Both the position numbers and the translations under genes were made by a program. Of a DNA stretch of 64,000 nt, positions 44,719-56,420 are shown piece after piece (the stretch's first letter is position 1; every line of letters begins with the position of its first letter). The notes below the pieces were generated by a model. The model saw only the letters and a list, made by a program, of their open reading frames with translations, was not told where the DNA came from and did no database searches. Origin of the DNA: Pseudoips prasinana (taxonomy: Eukaryota > Arthropoda > Insecta > Lepidoptera > Nolidae); the NCBI GenBank assembly GCA_951640165.1, contig OX621252.1:26061934-26125933 (forward strand), in the 5' to 3' direction.

Positions 44719-47700
44719 ATGTTCACATATATTTTGTTATTGTTGGTTTCACGCTGTTTGTGTGACATCGATGGGTTGGTAAGTTGTTGACTGATTGTTT
44801 GGCACAGAACCGACAAGAATAAGATATATGTTTTTTTATAATATAACTTTATTTTTTCTCTCATACATAATTTTAAACATTAAATGTACTTTATCTACTT
44901 TTACATTACTAGGTGTGATTAGAATTAATCTATGAGAGATTGGTGTCTGTACTAGGAGACCTGTATGATAAATCGCCAGTTTTTTCACACTCTGGATAGG
45001 TAGTTTTCTAACTCTCGATTAAGCTGTAATAAGTGTGAGTAAGTATGTGTGTTTGTGTTGTGTATTATTGTGTATTATATTTTCATTAGATAGGAGTTAA
45101 GATGGAACATGCAATAAGATTATTGTTTCTTCATAATTTTGTGATTTTAGCCAGATGGTACTTAATAGTCTTTTTGTAGTTATATTTATTAAAGTTATTG
45201 TAACGGTATCCACCCAAACTTTATACCCCAATCTTTTATTGAACACTTGCGATGGGTTATACTAAATCAAGGAATGTTGTTTTAGAATAGCGTTTAGTAA
45301 GTATAGTTGGCGCACTGTTAAGACATCGCAGATGTTGTAAAGTTCTTTTGTAGGGAAGAAAAATAGTAAAATCAACTTACTTTTAGAACTGCACGTTGAG
45401 CTATTTCTATCTTTAACAGCATAGTCTTGCGTGTACCGCCCCAAACCGTTACTTAACATGGATTGGCATAATGCCTACACCGTTCTAATCACATGTGGTC
45501 TGCTATGTGGCGTAAGTTTTTAAATATTAAAATGAGTTTTCGAGTCCATGACAAAAGCAGATCTTATAGTATAATCTTATCTATTATATGAGTAATTTTG
45601 AATATGATTATTTATTTATTTTTAATCGATATACCATTACATTACATTACGTTTATGCCATCCCATGGTGAAGCCAGTAGTGATTGAATTTGACCAGCAC
45701 TAGGCTGGCGGATTTAGGCCTATAATACATGCTGGTCTCTTGTAGCGTTATAATTAATATGATAACAAGGACTCAAGGAAAATAATAATATCTGTATGTG
45801 ATATACATACAGATATTATTATTTCATAAATCTCATCAGGCGTAGAGGAAACACGCACACTTCTGAAATTACAACATGCATACGGATATTTTCCTCTACG
45901 CCTGATGAGATTTATGGAATAATAATATCTGTATGTATATCACATACAGATATTATTATTTTCCTTGAGTCCTTGTTATCATAATTATCCGTATGCATGT
46001 TGTAATTTCAGAAGTGTGCGTGTGTATATATTTTTTATGTATCACTTCTTAGCGCCTCGACTATTGAAATCATTTTCCTGAAACTGGCCAGAAATCCGAT
46101 TTTAGTTACATAATTAGCAAAGGCAAAATTTAGCGATATGAGTGCTGGAAAATTTTGCAGCTTTTCCACAAGGAAACTAAATATAGACGAAGCTACTATC
46201 TGAAGCTAGTAGTTTCATTATATTATCACCGCTCAAGAGGACAACAACTCATCCATCAACTTCGACGTGAGTTATGAAGACGTGGCAAGTGCTTCATTTT
46301 AGAATGCGAAACTTTTGTAACCCCGTGCGAGTAATTAAAGGTTAATCATTTAGAATAACTTTACATAGCATAAAGAAAAGTAGATAATAATTTAGGGTAC
46401 ATTCCTTTAGGGTATGTATTTGAATGAAATAATTCAATATGGGATATATTTAATTATATCATTCAAATACATACCCTAAAAAAATGGACCCTGAATGTAA
46501 TTTACCAGTTATCACCATACAATTAATAAATTCTATGTTTACAGGAAGATATTTCAAATGATGCACCTATTCAACCATTAGAACTACAAGTCGATACTGA
46601 AACTCTGCCAGGCTTTTTTGATCCAAAAATTATATCATTGGATAATGAATGTTTGCAAACATATGTTGATAATAAAAACGTTGCTAACGAACTTAAAGTA
46701 ACTAATATCGAAAGAGTTACTACAACGCAGGAAGCATCCGCAGATAAAATAAAACAAATAACTGGTGGACAAACAGTACAAGACCCTACAAAGCCTCACT
46801 ATAAAGAGTTAGCTGAGAAATCTTTGAAACAATACATTCAAGAGAAAAATCTCTCTTGTCGTCTTAATGTAACAAAAATTGTGAATGTTACGACACAGGT
46901 AGTATCCGGGATCATAACTAGGCTACATTTTGTTGCAACTGGGGATACAAAATGTGACCACATCAAATGTTTCTCCAGGGTATGGGAACAGGAATGGCTC
47001 AATAAAACTGAAATCTATGTTTCATGTATACCGTTGTATGACCTTTGTGAGGAAAAAATAGCTGACAGAGTCTCACAACAAGACCAACAAGATGAACAAG
47101 ACCGTACTAACTCTTACTATAAAGATTTGGCCCAGCAGTCTTTAAAACAATATATTGTAGAGAAAAAGATAACTGATCCCCTTAATGTAACCAAAGTAGA
47201 AAATGCTACAACGCAGGTTGTATCCGAAACTCTTACAACATTATATTTTGATGCATCTGGCGATTTATTAAATGAAAAAATAAAATGCTTATCCGAGATA
47301 CGGGAACAACATTGGCTTGATGAAAAACAAATCAAAATTTCATGTACTTCACATCAGTCTTCTGAGAAAGAAATGCCTTCTGGAGAAGTACCACAAGACT
47401 TTGTGGATCCTAAATACCAATCTATGGCTGAAGAATCTTTGAAAACGTACATGATAGATAATAAAATAACTGATCTTCTGAAAGTATTTAAAGTAAAAAA
47501 TGTTACGATACATTTAGTATCCAGGCGTCTAACAATGATATATTTTGAAGCTTCTTCAGATCTAGTTTGCAACAAACAAAAATGCATCTCCAAGATATGG
47601 GAACAGGATCATCGCCACATCAACGTTTCGTGTACACCATCTCATGAAATTTGTGAAAGTGAACAATCCAGTATAAGTAAGTCAGGAAGTATTTCTCGGC

Positions 47701-47846
47701 TGCATTTCTATAAACTGTTTGGGTATGCATTTTTCGAAACCTATGCAATTGAGTTAGTTAACGTGCCTAAAGTCAAAGAAGAAGGTAATATTAGAGACGT
47801 AATCGAAGCTCCGTTACTTTTTGTAGTGTCTGAAAATTACTCTTAA
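44719..47846 (+). CDS. Secreted multi-domain cystatin-like protein, diverged paralogue (two exons)
   Basis: Join of 44719-44778 (MFTYILLLLVSRCLC..., a signal peptide, donor GTAAGT) and 46545-47846 (acceptor TTTACAG), phase 0, about 453 residues. The exon layout matches the gene at 4113. After a short remnant domain come three cystatin-like domains. Domain A has the full QVVSG motif and a WEQEW second-loop motif close to the classical WEQPW. Domain B has QVVSE, losing the glycine. Domain C has HLVSR. Domain A is the best candidate in the window for a working papain-family protease inhibitor. The last 60 residues (after about 47690) are unrelated to cystatins and may come from read-through into flanking sequence. 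Identity as cystatin-like is well supported; inhibitory activity is inferred. Confidence 0.82.
45761..46024. repeat. Interlocked foldback (A-L-A'-L') in the intron
   Basis: Arm A (45761-45851) and its complement A' (45889-45980) are nearly perfect over 90 bases. The loop L (45852-45888, with 'cacacttctgaaattacaac') is itself repeated inverted after A' as L' (45981-46024). Each arm also contains a smaller palindrome built on 'atctgtatgtgatatacata'. Confidence 0.9.
46390..46493. repeat. Small palindromic element in the intron
   Basis: Arms 46407-46427 (ttagggtatgtatttgaatg) and 46459-46479 are exact complements. The outer parts (agggtacatt and aatggaccct) are also nearly complementary. It looks like a roughly 100-bp MITE just upstream of exon 2. 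Confidence 0.8.
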
Positions 47847-48340
47847 TTATTCCCAATTTTTTTTGTTTTCATAACTATACCAATGTAAAGATTTAGTCAA
47901 TTTTTACTTAATTTTTAAATTTGTAACAATTTAGGGACATTTCGAATATCATATTTTTTCGAGAATATTCACCTATACTTCTGTCCCTGCCGTTACCTCT
48001 CTCTTCTCTATCTATCAGGAAATTTTCATCAGATCTTTCTTTTCATTCTGGAACCATGTAATATAATTTTTTGCATTAAGAATGTCGTATGTCCTTTTCA
48101 TGAGCTAACTTTTTCTTATGTTCTTGCATTAACTAAAACATTCCAGCAATGTTACAAAAGCCGCCAAAAATTTATACTGGTACAGGGTTTGAGGCCCGAA
48201 CGTGACATTACAAAATGGCGAAACTAACACATTTACAATTACTGATATAATACAGAAAACGAAAGCAATGTACCTAGCAGACATAAATACCGAACATTAG
48301 CTACATATATGTATATAGTAGTAAATAACTACATACTAAA
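47847..48340. other. 3' flank without a clear poly(A) signal
   Basis: AT-rich. No AATAAA was seen in the first 300 bases after the stop, unlike the three copies at 5-15 kb. No gene seen. Confidence 0.4.
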
Positions 48341-48344
48341 ATAA

Positions 48345-48560
48345 TTTGACTGGACTATTGGTTTAGTGGTTAGTGACCTGACTGACTGCTAAGCCAGAGG
48401 TCATGATTTTGACCCACTTTAATTATGCTCAATGTTTCAGGCTCCTCATAATTATGGATCCAAGGGATGCTCAAGAGTTACCTTAAAATTCTTATCACAT
48501 TGTTTTTGAATTAGATTCCTATAGACAAAATTAGATAATAAACCAGATTTAATAATTATG
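48345..48560 (+). mobile_element. Probable tRNA-derived SINE, diverged
   Basis: 'ggtttagtggttagtgacc' resembles box A, and 'ggtcatgattttgaccc' a decayed box B. The body 'ggctcctcataattatgg' follows. It has no close relative in this window, so confidence is modest. Confidence 0.5.
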
Positions 48561-48849
48561 TGTAATACTAAACTTATTACACATAATTTAAACAATAAAA
48601 CCAATTTATAATACTACATTATTTAAATATAACTTATATTATTACATAAACCAAATAATTAAAATATTATTGCAAAATTGCAGTACACTTCAACAGTAAT
48701 TATAATTAATTATTAAGTTCAAGTTTAATTTAAACACATAGTTTTTAACATCAGCTGTTTACATTGGATAAATCCGATACATAGTACAAACAAAAAGGTC
48801 TTTACCCGAGTATTAAATAATTTAAAAAAGCTTTTTGGCAGTTGTAGTT

Positions 48850-49560
48850 AAAGTTATTTCCCCAGAACATTATAACTCTACCTGGGCATTTAATATTATT
48901 TCTTAACGAGCTTCTGAGCGCAAAACATGCAGATGATAATGTCGAGTCAATTTTGGCTAGTTCTGGTTTCCAGTTAAGTAGTGAATATATTTCGATGCCT
49001 AAAAATTTAGTATATTAATAAGTTTATCTTGTTGCCTCTGAAGTGTACATCAATTATATCTTTATTACGTGTAGTTGTTTTAAATAATAATATATTTGTC
49101 TTACTATTATTACATTATTAAAACCATTCATCAAGATATTCTAAACATTCATTTACGTGCGTTGTTAATTATACTAAGTCTGTCGCTTCAATTACTAAAT
49201 TTGTATCATCTGCAATTAGGTAATAGAACCCTTACTTCAGGCTGAGACTTGTCAATGAAGTTAAGTAAGTCGGTAGTGAAAATTAACCTTGAGGCACACC
49301 TCGTGTTATGTTTGTAATTTTGGACTAGTATATAGTTTCATGGTGGTTTTCGTTAATGTCTTTAAATTCAACATACATTTTTCTATTCTGTAAGTATGAT
49401 GTCATAAGTTTTAACGTTTGAAATCTATTGTGTCAAAAGCAAAACTTAAGTCAATAAAAATGTTTCACTTTCATTTTGTCATTCAATTTATTAATTACGT
49501 TATTGATTAAAGTTTTATTGAATCTGAAGTACCTATGTCTGTTTTGTCGATATAATTAAT
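48850..49560 (-). mobile_element. Badly decayed LINE reverse transcriptase
   Basis: Minus-strand translation shows TRGVPQG (about 49300) and 100 bases on ADDTNLVIEATDLV, the GVPQG and catalytic DD regions of a CR1-type RT, among many stops. No frame survives. Confidence 0.65.
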
Positions 49561-50275
49561 GAGAAGAGAATTAAATTAGTATTAGAAAAGCGGTAAGTAA
49601 AATACCATCACTTATTTGTTTCTATTTTCGTTGTTTGACTATTACTGCTATTTTCTGACTATTTCTTTTTTTATATGACCAAAATAATAAGTGAAAATAC
49701 TTATTATTAGTATAGTAGTATATATAAAGCGGGTTGTCTTAACAAAAATAGCAATCGTAATATTGTATGATTTTATTATAAAAATATAAAAAAATTTAAG
49801 TTTGTTGATAAAATGCTAATTTACCTTCAAACCATTTGTAATTGACGGTCACAGTTTCGTAACGCATGCATAATTAGATATGCTACATAACAATGAATGT
49901 AATCGATTATACATATTTGTTTGATAAGATGATCCCAAACTAGAAAATTGTTGATTAGTACTTTATTACTAAAGTATGTACGATTTGGTTCACCGTATAA
50001 ACTGATTTTAGCAAACAACACGTGAATGTTTTACTTGGAACTTGCTTATGTCACTATACTGCTCTTGCTACTAGACTTCTGCGTTTCATTTTGTACGATC
50101 TGGAAACTAAACAAGGTTGTATTTATAAGGATCTGATTCAATTATTTTACGACAAAAGAACTTGGGAATAAGTAAATTTAATTCAGCCCATTTAAATAAG
50201 GAATTGTAAATATTCAATTGTTTAAAAAAATCAAAACTCATCAAAATCAGGCACGTACTGAATCTGATATGAAAT
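49561..50275. other. AT-rich, nothing recognised
   Basis: A 64-codon minus-strand frame (50021-49827) has no motif. No repeat match seen. Confidence 0.4.
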
Positions 50276-50277
50276 AA

Positions 50278-50460
50278 TCTTACTAATATTATAAATGCGA
50301 AAGTTTGTAAGTATGGTTGGATGTTTGTTACTATGTCACGTATAAACTACCAAATGGATTTTAATGAAACTTTACAATAATATAGCTTATACATCAGAAT
50401 AACACATAGGCTATAATTTATAAAGTTTAACGCGGGTGAAACCGCGGGGCACAGCTAGTA
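50278..50460 (+). mobile_element. Helitron-like non-autonomous element
   Basis: Starts TCTTACTAATATTATAAATG, has 'ggatgtttgttactatgtca', and ends in a GC hairpin (cgcgggtgaaaccgcgg) followed by gcacagctagt. The ends match lepidopteran Helitron-type termini; 183 bp, non-coding. Confidence 0.65.
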
Positions 50461-50576
50461 TATATATTTAATAAAAAAAATTATTGTATTTAATAAAAAT
50501 ATAATTAGTTTGCTCTTCTGTTCGGCTTGAGCAATATAGCAGTGTAAGTGATGCACCGTAAATAAAAATTTTTTTT

Positions 50577-50778
50577 ACTGCACCGACTGTTAAGACAGTC
50601 GCCTCGCCACTTCGTGTCCCGGGTTCGATTCCCGCACAGGACAATCATTTGTGTAACCCATCAATACTTGTTATGAGTCTTGATGTACTTTGTATACGTC
50701 AATTATGTGTTCGTAAAGTACCCCGCGACACAAGAATTTATTTCAATGAGTGCTATCGTTGTCTTAAAAAATATTTGT
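50577..50778 (+). mobile_element. tRNA-derived SINE, family A
   Basis: Box B-like 'ccgggttcgattcccgcac', body 'gtaaagtaccccgcgacaca', and an end in 'tatcgttgtcttaaaa'. The box A half is diverged. Confidence 0.75.
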
Positions 50779-50939
50779 GGAACCCTCGAACTAAATTCAT
50801 ATATTCAATATATTAAAAAATCTGCTTCGAGTACTAGGCAATTAAATTTTTGTAGGACTACCTCGCTAGTTTCTTCTTTACGATTAAATATTAAACTCGC
50901 AAATGCGTTCTCGAATTCTGAAGGAATCGGTATCATCTT

Positions 50940-51410
50940 CATCATTATATCAGCCGAAAGATGCCTGCTGCTGGACAAAGGTCTCACCCAAAGATCTCCA
51001 CAATTGCCGGTCTTATGTTACCCGCATCCAGTGGCTCCCAGCGAACCTATAATGCAAGGACCCAGCATTCTATATCACAGGAATATATACAATTCAGATC
51101 TTTCCTTCTTTCTTAAGTTCGGTTTAAAAGCGCAATCATCATCATATCAGCCGGAAGACGTCCACCAAAGAACTCCACAATTGCTGGTCTTGCGCTACCG
51201 CATCCAGCGGTTTCCAGCGACCCGCACAAGATCATCCGTCCATCTTGTAGGGGGCCTGACCACGGTGCATCTTCCGGTTCGTGGTCGCCACTCGAGCCAC
51301 GATCCTTTCTGCCCCAACGGCCGTCGGTTCTACGAACTATGCGCTCCGCGCACTGATACTTCAGTTTTGCAATTCTTCGGGCTATGTCCGTGACTTTGGT
51401 TCGCCTGCGC
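50940..51410 (-). mobile_element. Two RTE LINE 3' fragments, minus strand
   Basis: The reversed RTE 3' tail occurs twice ('tatcagccgaaagatgcctg' at 50948 and 'tatcagccggaagacgtcc' at 51142). The second copy extends into coding sequence; its minus-strand frame 51412-51113 contains DIARRIAKLKYQCAE and TDGRWGRK. Confidence 0.7.
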
Positions 51411-51825
51411 ATCTCGACATTTCTGATTTAAAACATTTTCGGTTTAAAAGCGCAATAACCTTAAGTGATTAGTAATTTTATAACGACAGTCGCTGCTCAT
51501 TGAAATTTATTTAAAATTGAATCATCTCAATATTGTATTTCTTGTTAGTACCTACCACCTTACAGTTTTGTTGAGTAACACGGCAATCTCTTGTTTTCCG
51601 AAAAGCTTTCTCGTGTAATTTTCGAGAGTGTTGTAAGTAGTTTGGTTGAGGTTATTTCATGATTTGGTTAGGTTCTATAGAATATTTACTTGGTTAATTA
51701 TTTTCTCATGTTCACGTTATATATATACTTACCTAGGTACGCTAGTTTAAAGTATAGGTAGTTTAAAGTATAGTAAGGAGACAATATGCCGCACAAAGAT
51801 TAATCTTTAACAGCCTACCGTTAAA

Positions 51826-52140
51826 TATCGTAGTTTTGTTTATTATCCGATTTATATTTTCAAAAGAGGAGTTTATCGATTACAATGTATTTCTTATTCA
51901 ATTCAATTTATTTATTGCGAACATATTATGTATGTATGTTACTAGATTTATCTGTTGCTTGTGATACAATTTTGATAATTATCTTTAGTTAGATGGAGAA
52001 TTCTTTTAGTATGGACCCAGATAAGTTTTATTGGTAGTAGTAATAGTAGTAATAGTGTTTTTTAAAACCGTAGTTATTAAGAAACAGTTTAATGGTCGGT
52101 CGAAATAATTAGAGTAGTATTCGGATTAAATATTTACGGG
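51826..52140 (+). repeat. Diverged 310-bp direct repeat, copy 1
   Basis: Matches 56510-56816 in order: 'atcgtagttttg', 'aggagtttatc', 'tttagttagatgga', 'agtatggacccagataagtt', 'ggtcggtcgaaataat', 'gtattcggattaaatattta'. Class unknown. Confidence 0.65.
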
Positions 52141-52734
52141 TTATTGCCGTTTTAAAAGTTAAACCACTATTTTATGGTGTTTGCCTTTTTAAGCGTCTCC
52201 ATGCAGCTTTGCAGGGCACGTTAAGCTGTCGATCCTTGCCGTAGGACAACATTCGATAAGGCATGGTAGACGCCTAGTAGTGCAAATTTACATTTTTAAT
52301 AAATGCTTACATTTTTAAGTCCTTTCGATTGATTTTTTGCTACAACGAGTTATTTCGAGAAATCATAAGTAGACCTAATATCTATTGCATTTTATAACCC
52401 TTATTGTACTTGACTTATTAAACAAGCCGTAATGGCTACCCGTCGCCTCATCGATAGGAACTAGTTAATCAGAATTGTATCGACTGAAACGTCAGCATTT
52501 ATGGGACTCCTGTACATGCCATATATCTTTTTGTCATGTCACACTCTTCGCAGCTCTTTTACGACGGTATACTTTTCCATACGGCAACTAATATCGAAAA
52601 TTCTATTGTTTTTAAATTGTAATGTGATTATTGTAATTTCCTGACTAGAGATAAAAGAATTCTTATTAAAAATCATCAGGCAAGTATAGGCAATTTGTTG
52701 TTATGTTTTTATTATTATCATCATTTATTGTCAT

Positions 52735-52990
52735 CATCACCATCATGCCAGCCGAGTGACGTCCACTGCTAAAGCCCTCCCTAAAAGATTTCCACAATGG
52801 AGTTTTGTCCCTTCGTAGTGGAAATCTTTTGGGGAGGGCTTTCATCATTTATGCTATAATCGCCACGCTTGACAGACGGGTTGGCTATCGCAGTATGATG
52901 GTTGTATATAGAAACACACTGCTGCCCAGTCTCTGGGAGATATTTCCTCGGGATGACTTCTACGATAAAAGTGTAATACCAATGATATAG
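52735..52990 (-). repeat. RTE-tailed repeat with hairpin
   Basis: The reversed RTE-type tail ('tgccagccgagtgacgtcca') leads into a hairpin whose arms are 'ccctccctaaaagatttcca' (52770) and its complement near 52820-52840. The sequence then resembles the reverse of 1500-1560. Confidence 0.55.
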
Positions 52991-52999
52991 GAAATTTGA

Positions 53000-53330
53000 C
53001 GGCTAAGAATTTCACCACCATGGCGATATTCCTTGCCGTCCGCCAAACATCACATCGTTTATAAAGCAGACGAATATTATGTATTTATTTTTTACTTATT
53101 TATTAAACTCTTTATTGTACGCCAAAATATTAACCGTACAAGAAAAATGTCCATTAGAGAGAATAGTACAATTAGCGGTCTTACCACTAAACAAATACAC
53201 TAAACAATAAAGAAAACAGGAGAAAAGATACAGTCGCGGGTAGTTGTCGGTATACAGAGCGTTTAAGTAAAGGTACTCTTGTACTATTATATGTACAAAA
53301 CAATAAAAATAAAATACATCATAATATGCA
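53000..53330. other. LINE 3' UTR-like sequence, no gene
   Basis: 'aaactctttattgtacgcca' and 'gtacaattagcggtcttacc' resemble 22765-22860, so 53100-53215 is probably another reversed LINE 3' end. Nothing else recognised. Confidence 0.45.
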
Positions 53331-53336
53331 TCCTAC

Positions 53337-53474
53337 GTACAGACGCCAGCACATCAAGCTACTTCAATCTGTCAAATTTCCCCAATTGAAAGTGAACTTT
53401 ACACTTTTGTGATAAAGTTGAAAATCTATAAAAGAAATTGGACCGGGGATAGCTGGATGTGCTAGCGTCTGTAC
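53337..53474. mobile_element. MITE, 'TACAGACGCC' family, copy 3
   Basis: Ends 'gtacagacgccagcacatca' and 'ggatgtgctagcgtctgtac'. The interior is inverted relative to copy 1 ('aagttgaaaatctataaaag'). Confidence 0.8.
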
Positions 53475-54000
53475 ATTAAAAGAAACCCTCATCATAAAGA
53501 TTAAATTCTAAATTAAAAATGAATGGACTTCGTAAATATCAACCCACACAAAGCAAGTCAAAATTCCACCGCATTATCCACCTACTTACAAAAGACAGAA
53601 TTAAATTACTTAGTTTCAATTAGTAGGTTAGTACTCTGACACTAATAGGGCTTAATAGCTTCTCTGCTTTCCCCATTAAGTATTATGAGCGTAAAGTTAC
53701 GTAGGAACCGTTCCTCGTGCCTACGGCGTTGCTTACGGCACATTTAATCCTAATTAAAAGTAATTAGGTTATAAACAACTAAAATAGAATCACAACTCAT
53801 ACGTGCTTCACGTCATTTCTAAGGTCACGTTCAAGCGGTCACATGGCAATAGAGTGCCTATATGTTAGGCATGGATACAGGATTGTACTTAAAATAATAC
53901 TTTTCTTTTAATTGAATTATGCTAGGCCGTCTGTTGTACTGAATTATTTTGCTTGATGAGCTCCGACACACAGAGATTTAACATTGTAATGTTAAGACAC
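53475..54000. other. No gene seen
   Basis: This is where a second exon for the minus-strand signal-peptide array would be expected. I could not find a cysteine-rich or otherwise recognisable exon after an acceptor here. Confidence 0.4.
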
Positions 54001-54045
54001 TTCAGTGCATCGGATATCCTCACAGATAATGGTATGGATACTTAC

Positions 54046-55200
54046 CATATGTGCAGAAGAATGTCATGTCATTATAAGCAATTAAATGCAGGCTTAGAAC
54101 TACAACAGTAACGAGACATATCAGTGCGTCGCCGCGTCGGGAATATTTATAGACACTTACAATGTGAGCCGACAGATTCCATGCAATTATCTGCAATAAA
54201 ATGCATGCTTAGAACTAGTATAAAAACGAGCATCATACTAGGTTATATGTTGCACTGAATGAATTTAGCCAATGTTTTCCAACATAAAAAAGTATATTAA
54301 GACATTTTAATGCCACAGTAATCTTTACAGATAATGGTATGGATACTTACAATATGAGCAGACTAATTCAATGCCATTACCTGCAACAAAATTGATCCTT
54401 AGAATAAGAATAACAACGAACACCAGTGGTAGGTTCCAGGTTATACCGATTGATTTTAGGTAATATGCCCCGACATACTCAGAGCTACAAAAATTATATA
54501 ATTTATACATTGTAGTGCATCGAGACCTTTCACAGATAATTGTATAGATACTTACCACATGAGCAGACGGATTTCATGCCATTATCTGCAACAGAGTGAA
54601 CCCTTAGAACCAAGATACAAATGAACACCATTGCTATTATACCAATGCTCTTAGTCAATGAGCCCCGATAGGCACAGAGGTACATATTATTATGTCTATT
54701 TAGGGCGTCGGGTATATTCACAGATAAATAAATGTCTTGATTTGTCCATAGGGGCAGATGGATTCCACGCCGTTTTCTGCAATAAAATTCATCCTTAGAA
54801 CCAGGATAGAACTAACGCCAGTGATAAGTTTTACTTGCTTATCGTATGGGTAGTGGTAACCCTAGTGTCAGAATTGCTCAAGCCGCCCAGTAGGCCTCTC
54901 ACATGGCTTAATGACTACAACCGGGACCGACAGCTTAAAGTGCCCTCTGAAGCACGGAGACGCTCAGAAATTGAACCACTTTGGCGGTCACCCATCTAAG
55001 GACTGACCGCGAGCCTAGTTGCTTAACCTCGCCGATTGCTTACGGATCTGTGAGAGGATCTAGCTATGAGCGCCTATAGTAGGATGTACTATGCGTGGGG
55101 TATATACCTGCGAATAATAGCTCAATCATCTGAAAGCCCTCGGCGATGAAGTCACGTGAAAAATTCATAATTAGGACCAGAATAGAACAGAAAAATAAAT
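54046..55200 (-). other. Tandem array of signal-peptide-like first exons
   Basis: About six minus-strand units, most spaced 115-205 bases apart. Each aligned unit is 76 nt ending at a phase-1 donor (GTAAGT). Unit 54631-54556 reads MVFICILVLRVHSVADNGMK and continues SVCSC. Unit 54236-54161 reads MMLVFILVLSMHFIADNCME and continues SVGSH. Both have a start, a hydrophobic core and a donor. Unit 54426-54351 has CTG in place of ATG; unit 54121-54046 has ATA; unit 54822-54747 has lost both start and donor; the unit near 55190-55108 keeps an ILVLIMNF core and an alternative donor. The intron beginning (gtaagtatccataccatta) is also conserved between units. A 240-bp repeat separates the last two. Partner exon and function are unknown. 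Confidence 0.6.
54845..55085 (+). repeat. 'accgggaccgacagc' repeat, copy 1
   Basis: About 240 bp, including 'gtggtaaccctagtgtcaga', 'aagcacggagacgctcag', 'accactttggcggtcaccca' and 'ggatctagctatgagcgcc'. Copies at 58575-58815 and 63329-63565. Non-coding, class unknown. Confidence 0.8.
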
Positions 55201-55206
55201 ATAATA

Positions 55207-55380
55207 AATTTTCTAACTCCTCCTTTTTTGTCTTTCTGATTAAATTCGTTGCGGGATCCAAGACCGTTAAAGCGATTCCCCGGGACATGCCTGAGCTTCA
55301 CCGCTGTGTCATTTCATTGTGTGCCACTGTTGATCCTGGCTTACAGGAGTTGCAGTGGTGGGTAAGAGGGAGAGACTAGT
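55207..55380 (+). repeat. Sequence shared with 60378-60480
   Basis: 'tttctaactcctcctt', 'ctgattaaattcgttgc' and 'gagcttcaccgct' occur in the same order at both sites. Translation of either strand gives no known protein. Confidence 0.55.
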
Positions 55381-55544
55381 CCCGTTAAAAAAAAAACAGT
55401 AAAATAAAGTAATTCTGAATTTATTCGTTGTGAATCAATTCAGAATGGTATTATTTATTGACTCGAAAAAACAATGAGTTGAAAAAAATATACTAAACCC
55501 TTTTTTATAAACAATGCCCACACTATGGAAATTAATCCACGTGT

Positions 55545-55684
55545 CGCGGGTTACTTTACAAACATATAATTGACACAAAGTACAACTATTTATGGGTCAT
55601 GCAAATAGTTGTTCTGCGCGGGAATCGAACCCGGGATACGAAGTCACGAGAAGTGTCTTAACCGGTGCGCCACACGTGCAATCT
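55545..55684 (-). mobile_element. tRNA-derived SINE, family A, minus strand
   Basis: Reverse complement starts 'ttgcacgtgtggcgcacc', has box B-like 'cccgggttcgattcccgcgc', and the family body. Confidence 0.8.
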
Positions 55685-55929
55685 TAACCCCGTTATCATG
55701 GTCTTTTTTTATAGTTACTGATTTTATCCCAAGTTTATATTAGCAGTATGGTCATCCTACCTGTCTTCGCATACGTAGGGCACCTGTTTAGTACACGGGA
55801 CGGCATACAATCGTATACTCTGTGGGTGGTTTCTGTAAAGAAAATAAATATTGTAATGAATCGCCATGTGCGAGTGAAACTTGCGTACTAACTGTTCGAA
55901 ACGCAATGATTGGCTCGCTAAGGTGGCTA

Positions 55930-56098
55930 AGGGTCAGCGCAGACAGAGAGGAGCGCAGCGGAGAGGATTCTATTAAGGCACTAGAAAATCAACTTTAGAG
56001 CTATAGGAATAAAGTGCATATATACTTGAACCTAGTTGATTTTCTAGTGTCTTAATAAAATCTTCTCCGCTGCGCTCCTCTCTGTCTGCGCTGGCCCT
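55930..56098. mobile_element. Foldback MITE with about 65-bp arms
   Basis: Left arm 'gggtcagcgcagacagagag' through 'ctagaaaatcaact' is mirrored by 'agttgattttctagt' through 'ctctgtctgcgctggccc'. The centre is about 40 bases. Only a few mismatches, implying recent origin. Confidence 0.9.
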
Positions 56099-56129
56099 AA
56101 GAAGGCAAGCTTAAGGTCATAGCCCACTT

Positions 56130-56420
56130 ACATGACTCTGCTCCAACACCGCTATCTATCACCGTCCTTTTTTTTTAATACTAAAATCGCACGCCATGTA
56201 GGGCTCGACCCACTAAAACCACCACGGTAGCCAGTCTCACAGAGCTTGTAGCGGGGGCTCTGGGTACTCGTGAACGATCTCGTCAGTACCCCCGCTGTAC
56301 ACTGCAGCGAGGGTCTCACCCGGGGAGGGGAGGAGGCACAAGGCAACAAGCGTGTTTGGGCAACCTGAGCTACAGTAGGTTACCTATTCCCGGGACCGCT
56401 TATACAAGACGAGTGAAGTT
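56130..56420. other. GC-richer non-genic stretch
   Basis: The minus-strand frame 56349-56152 is short and lacks motifs. No repeat match recognised. Confidence 0.4.
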
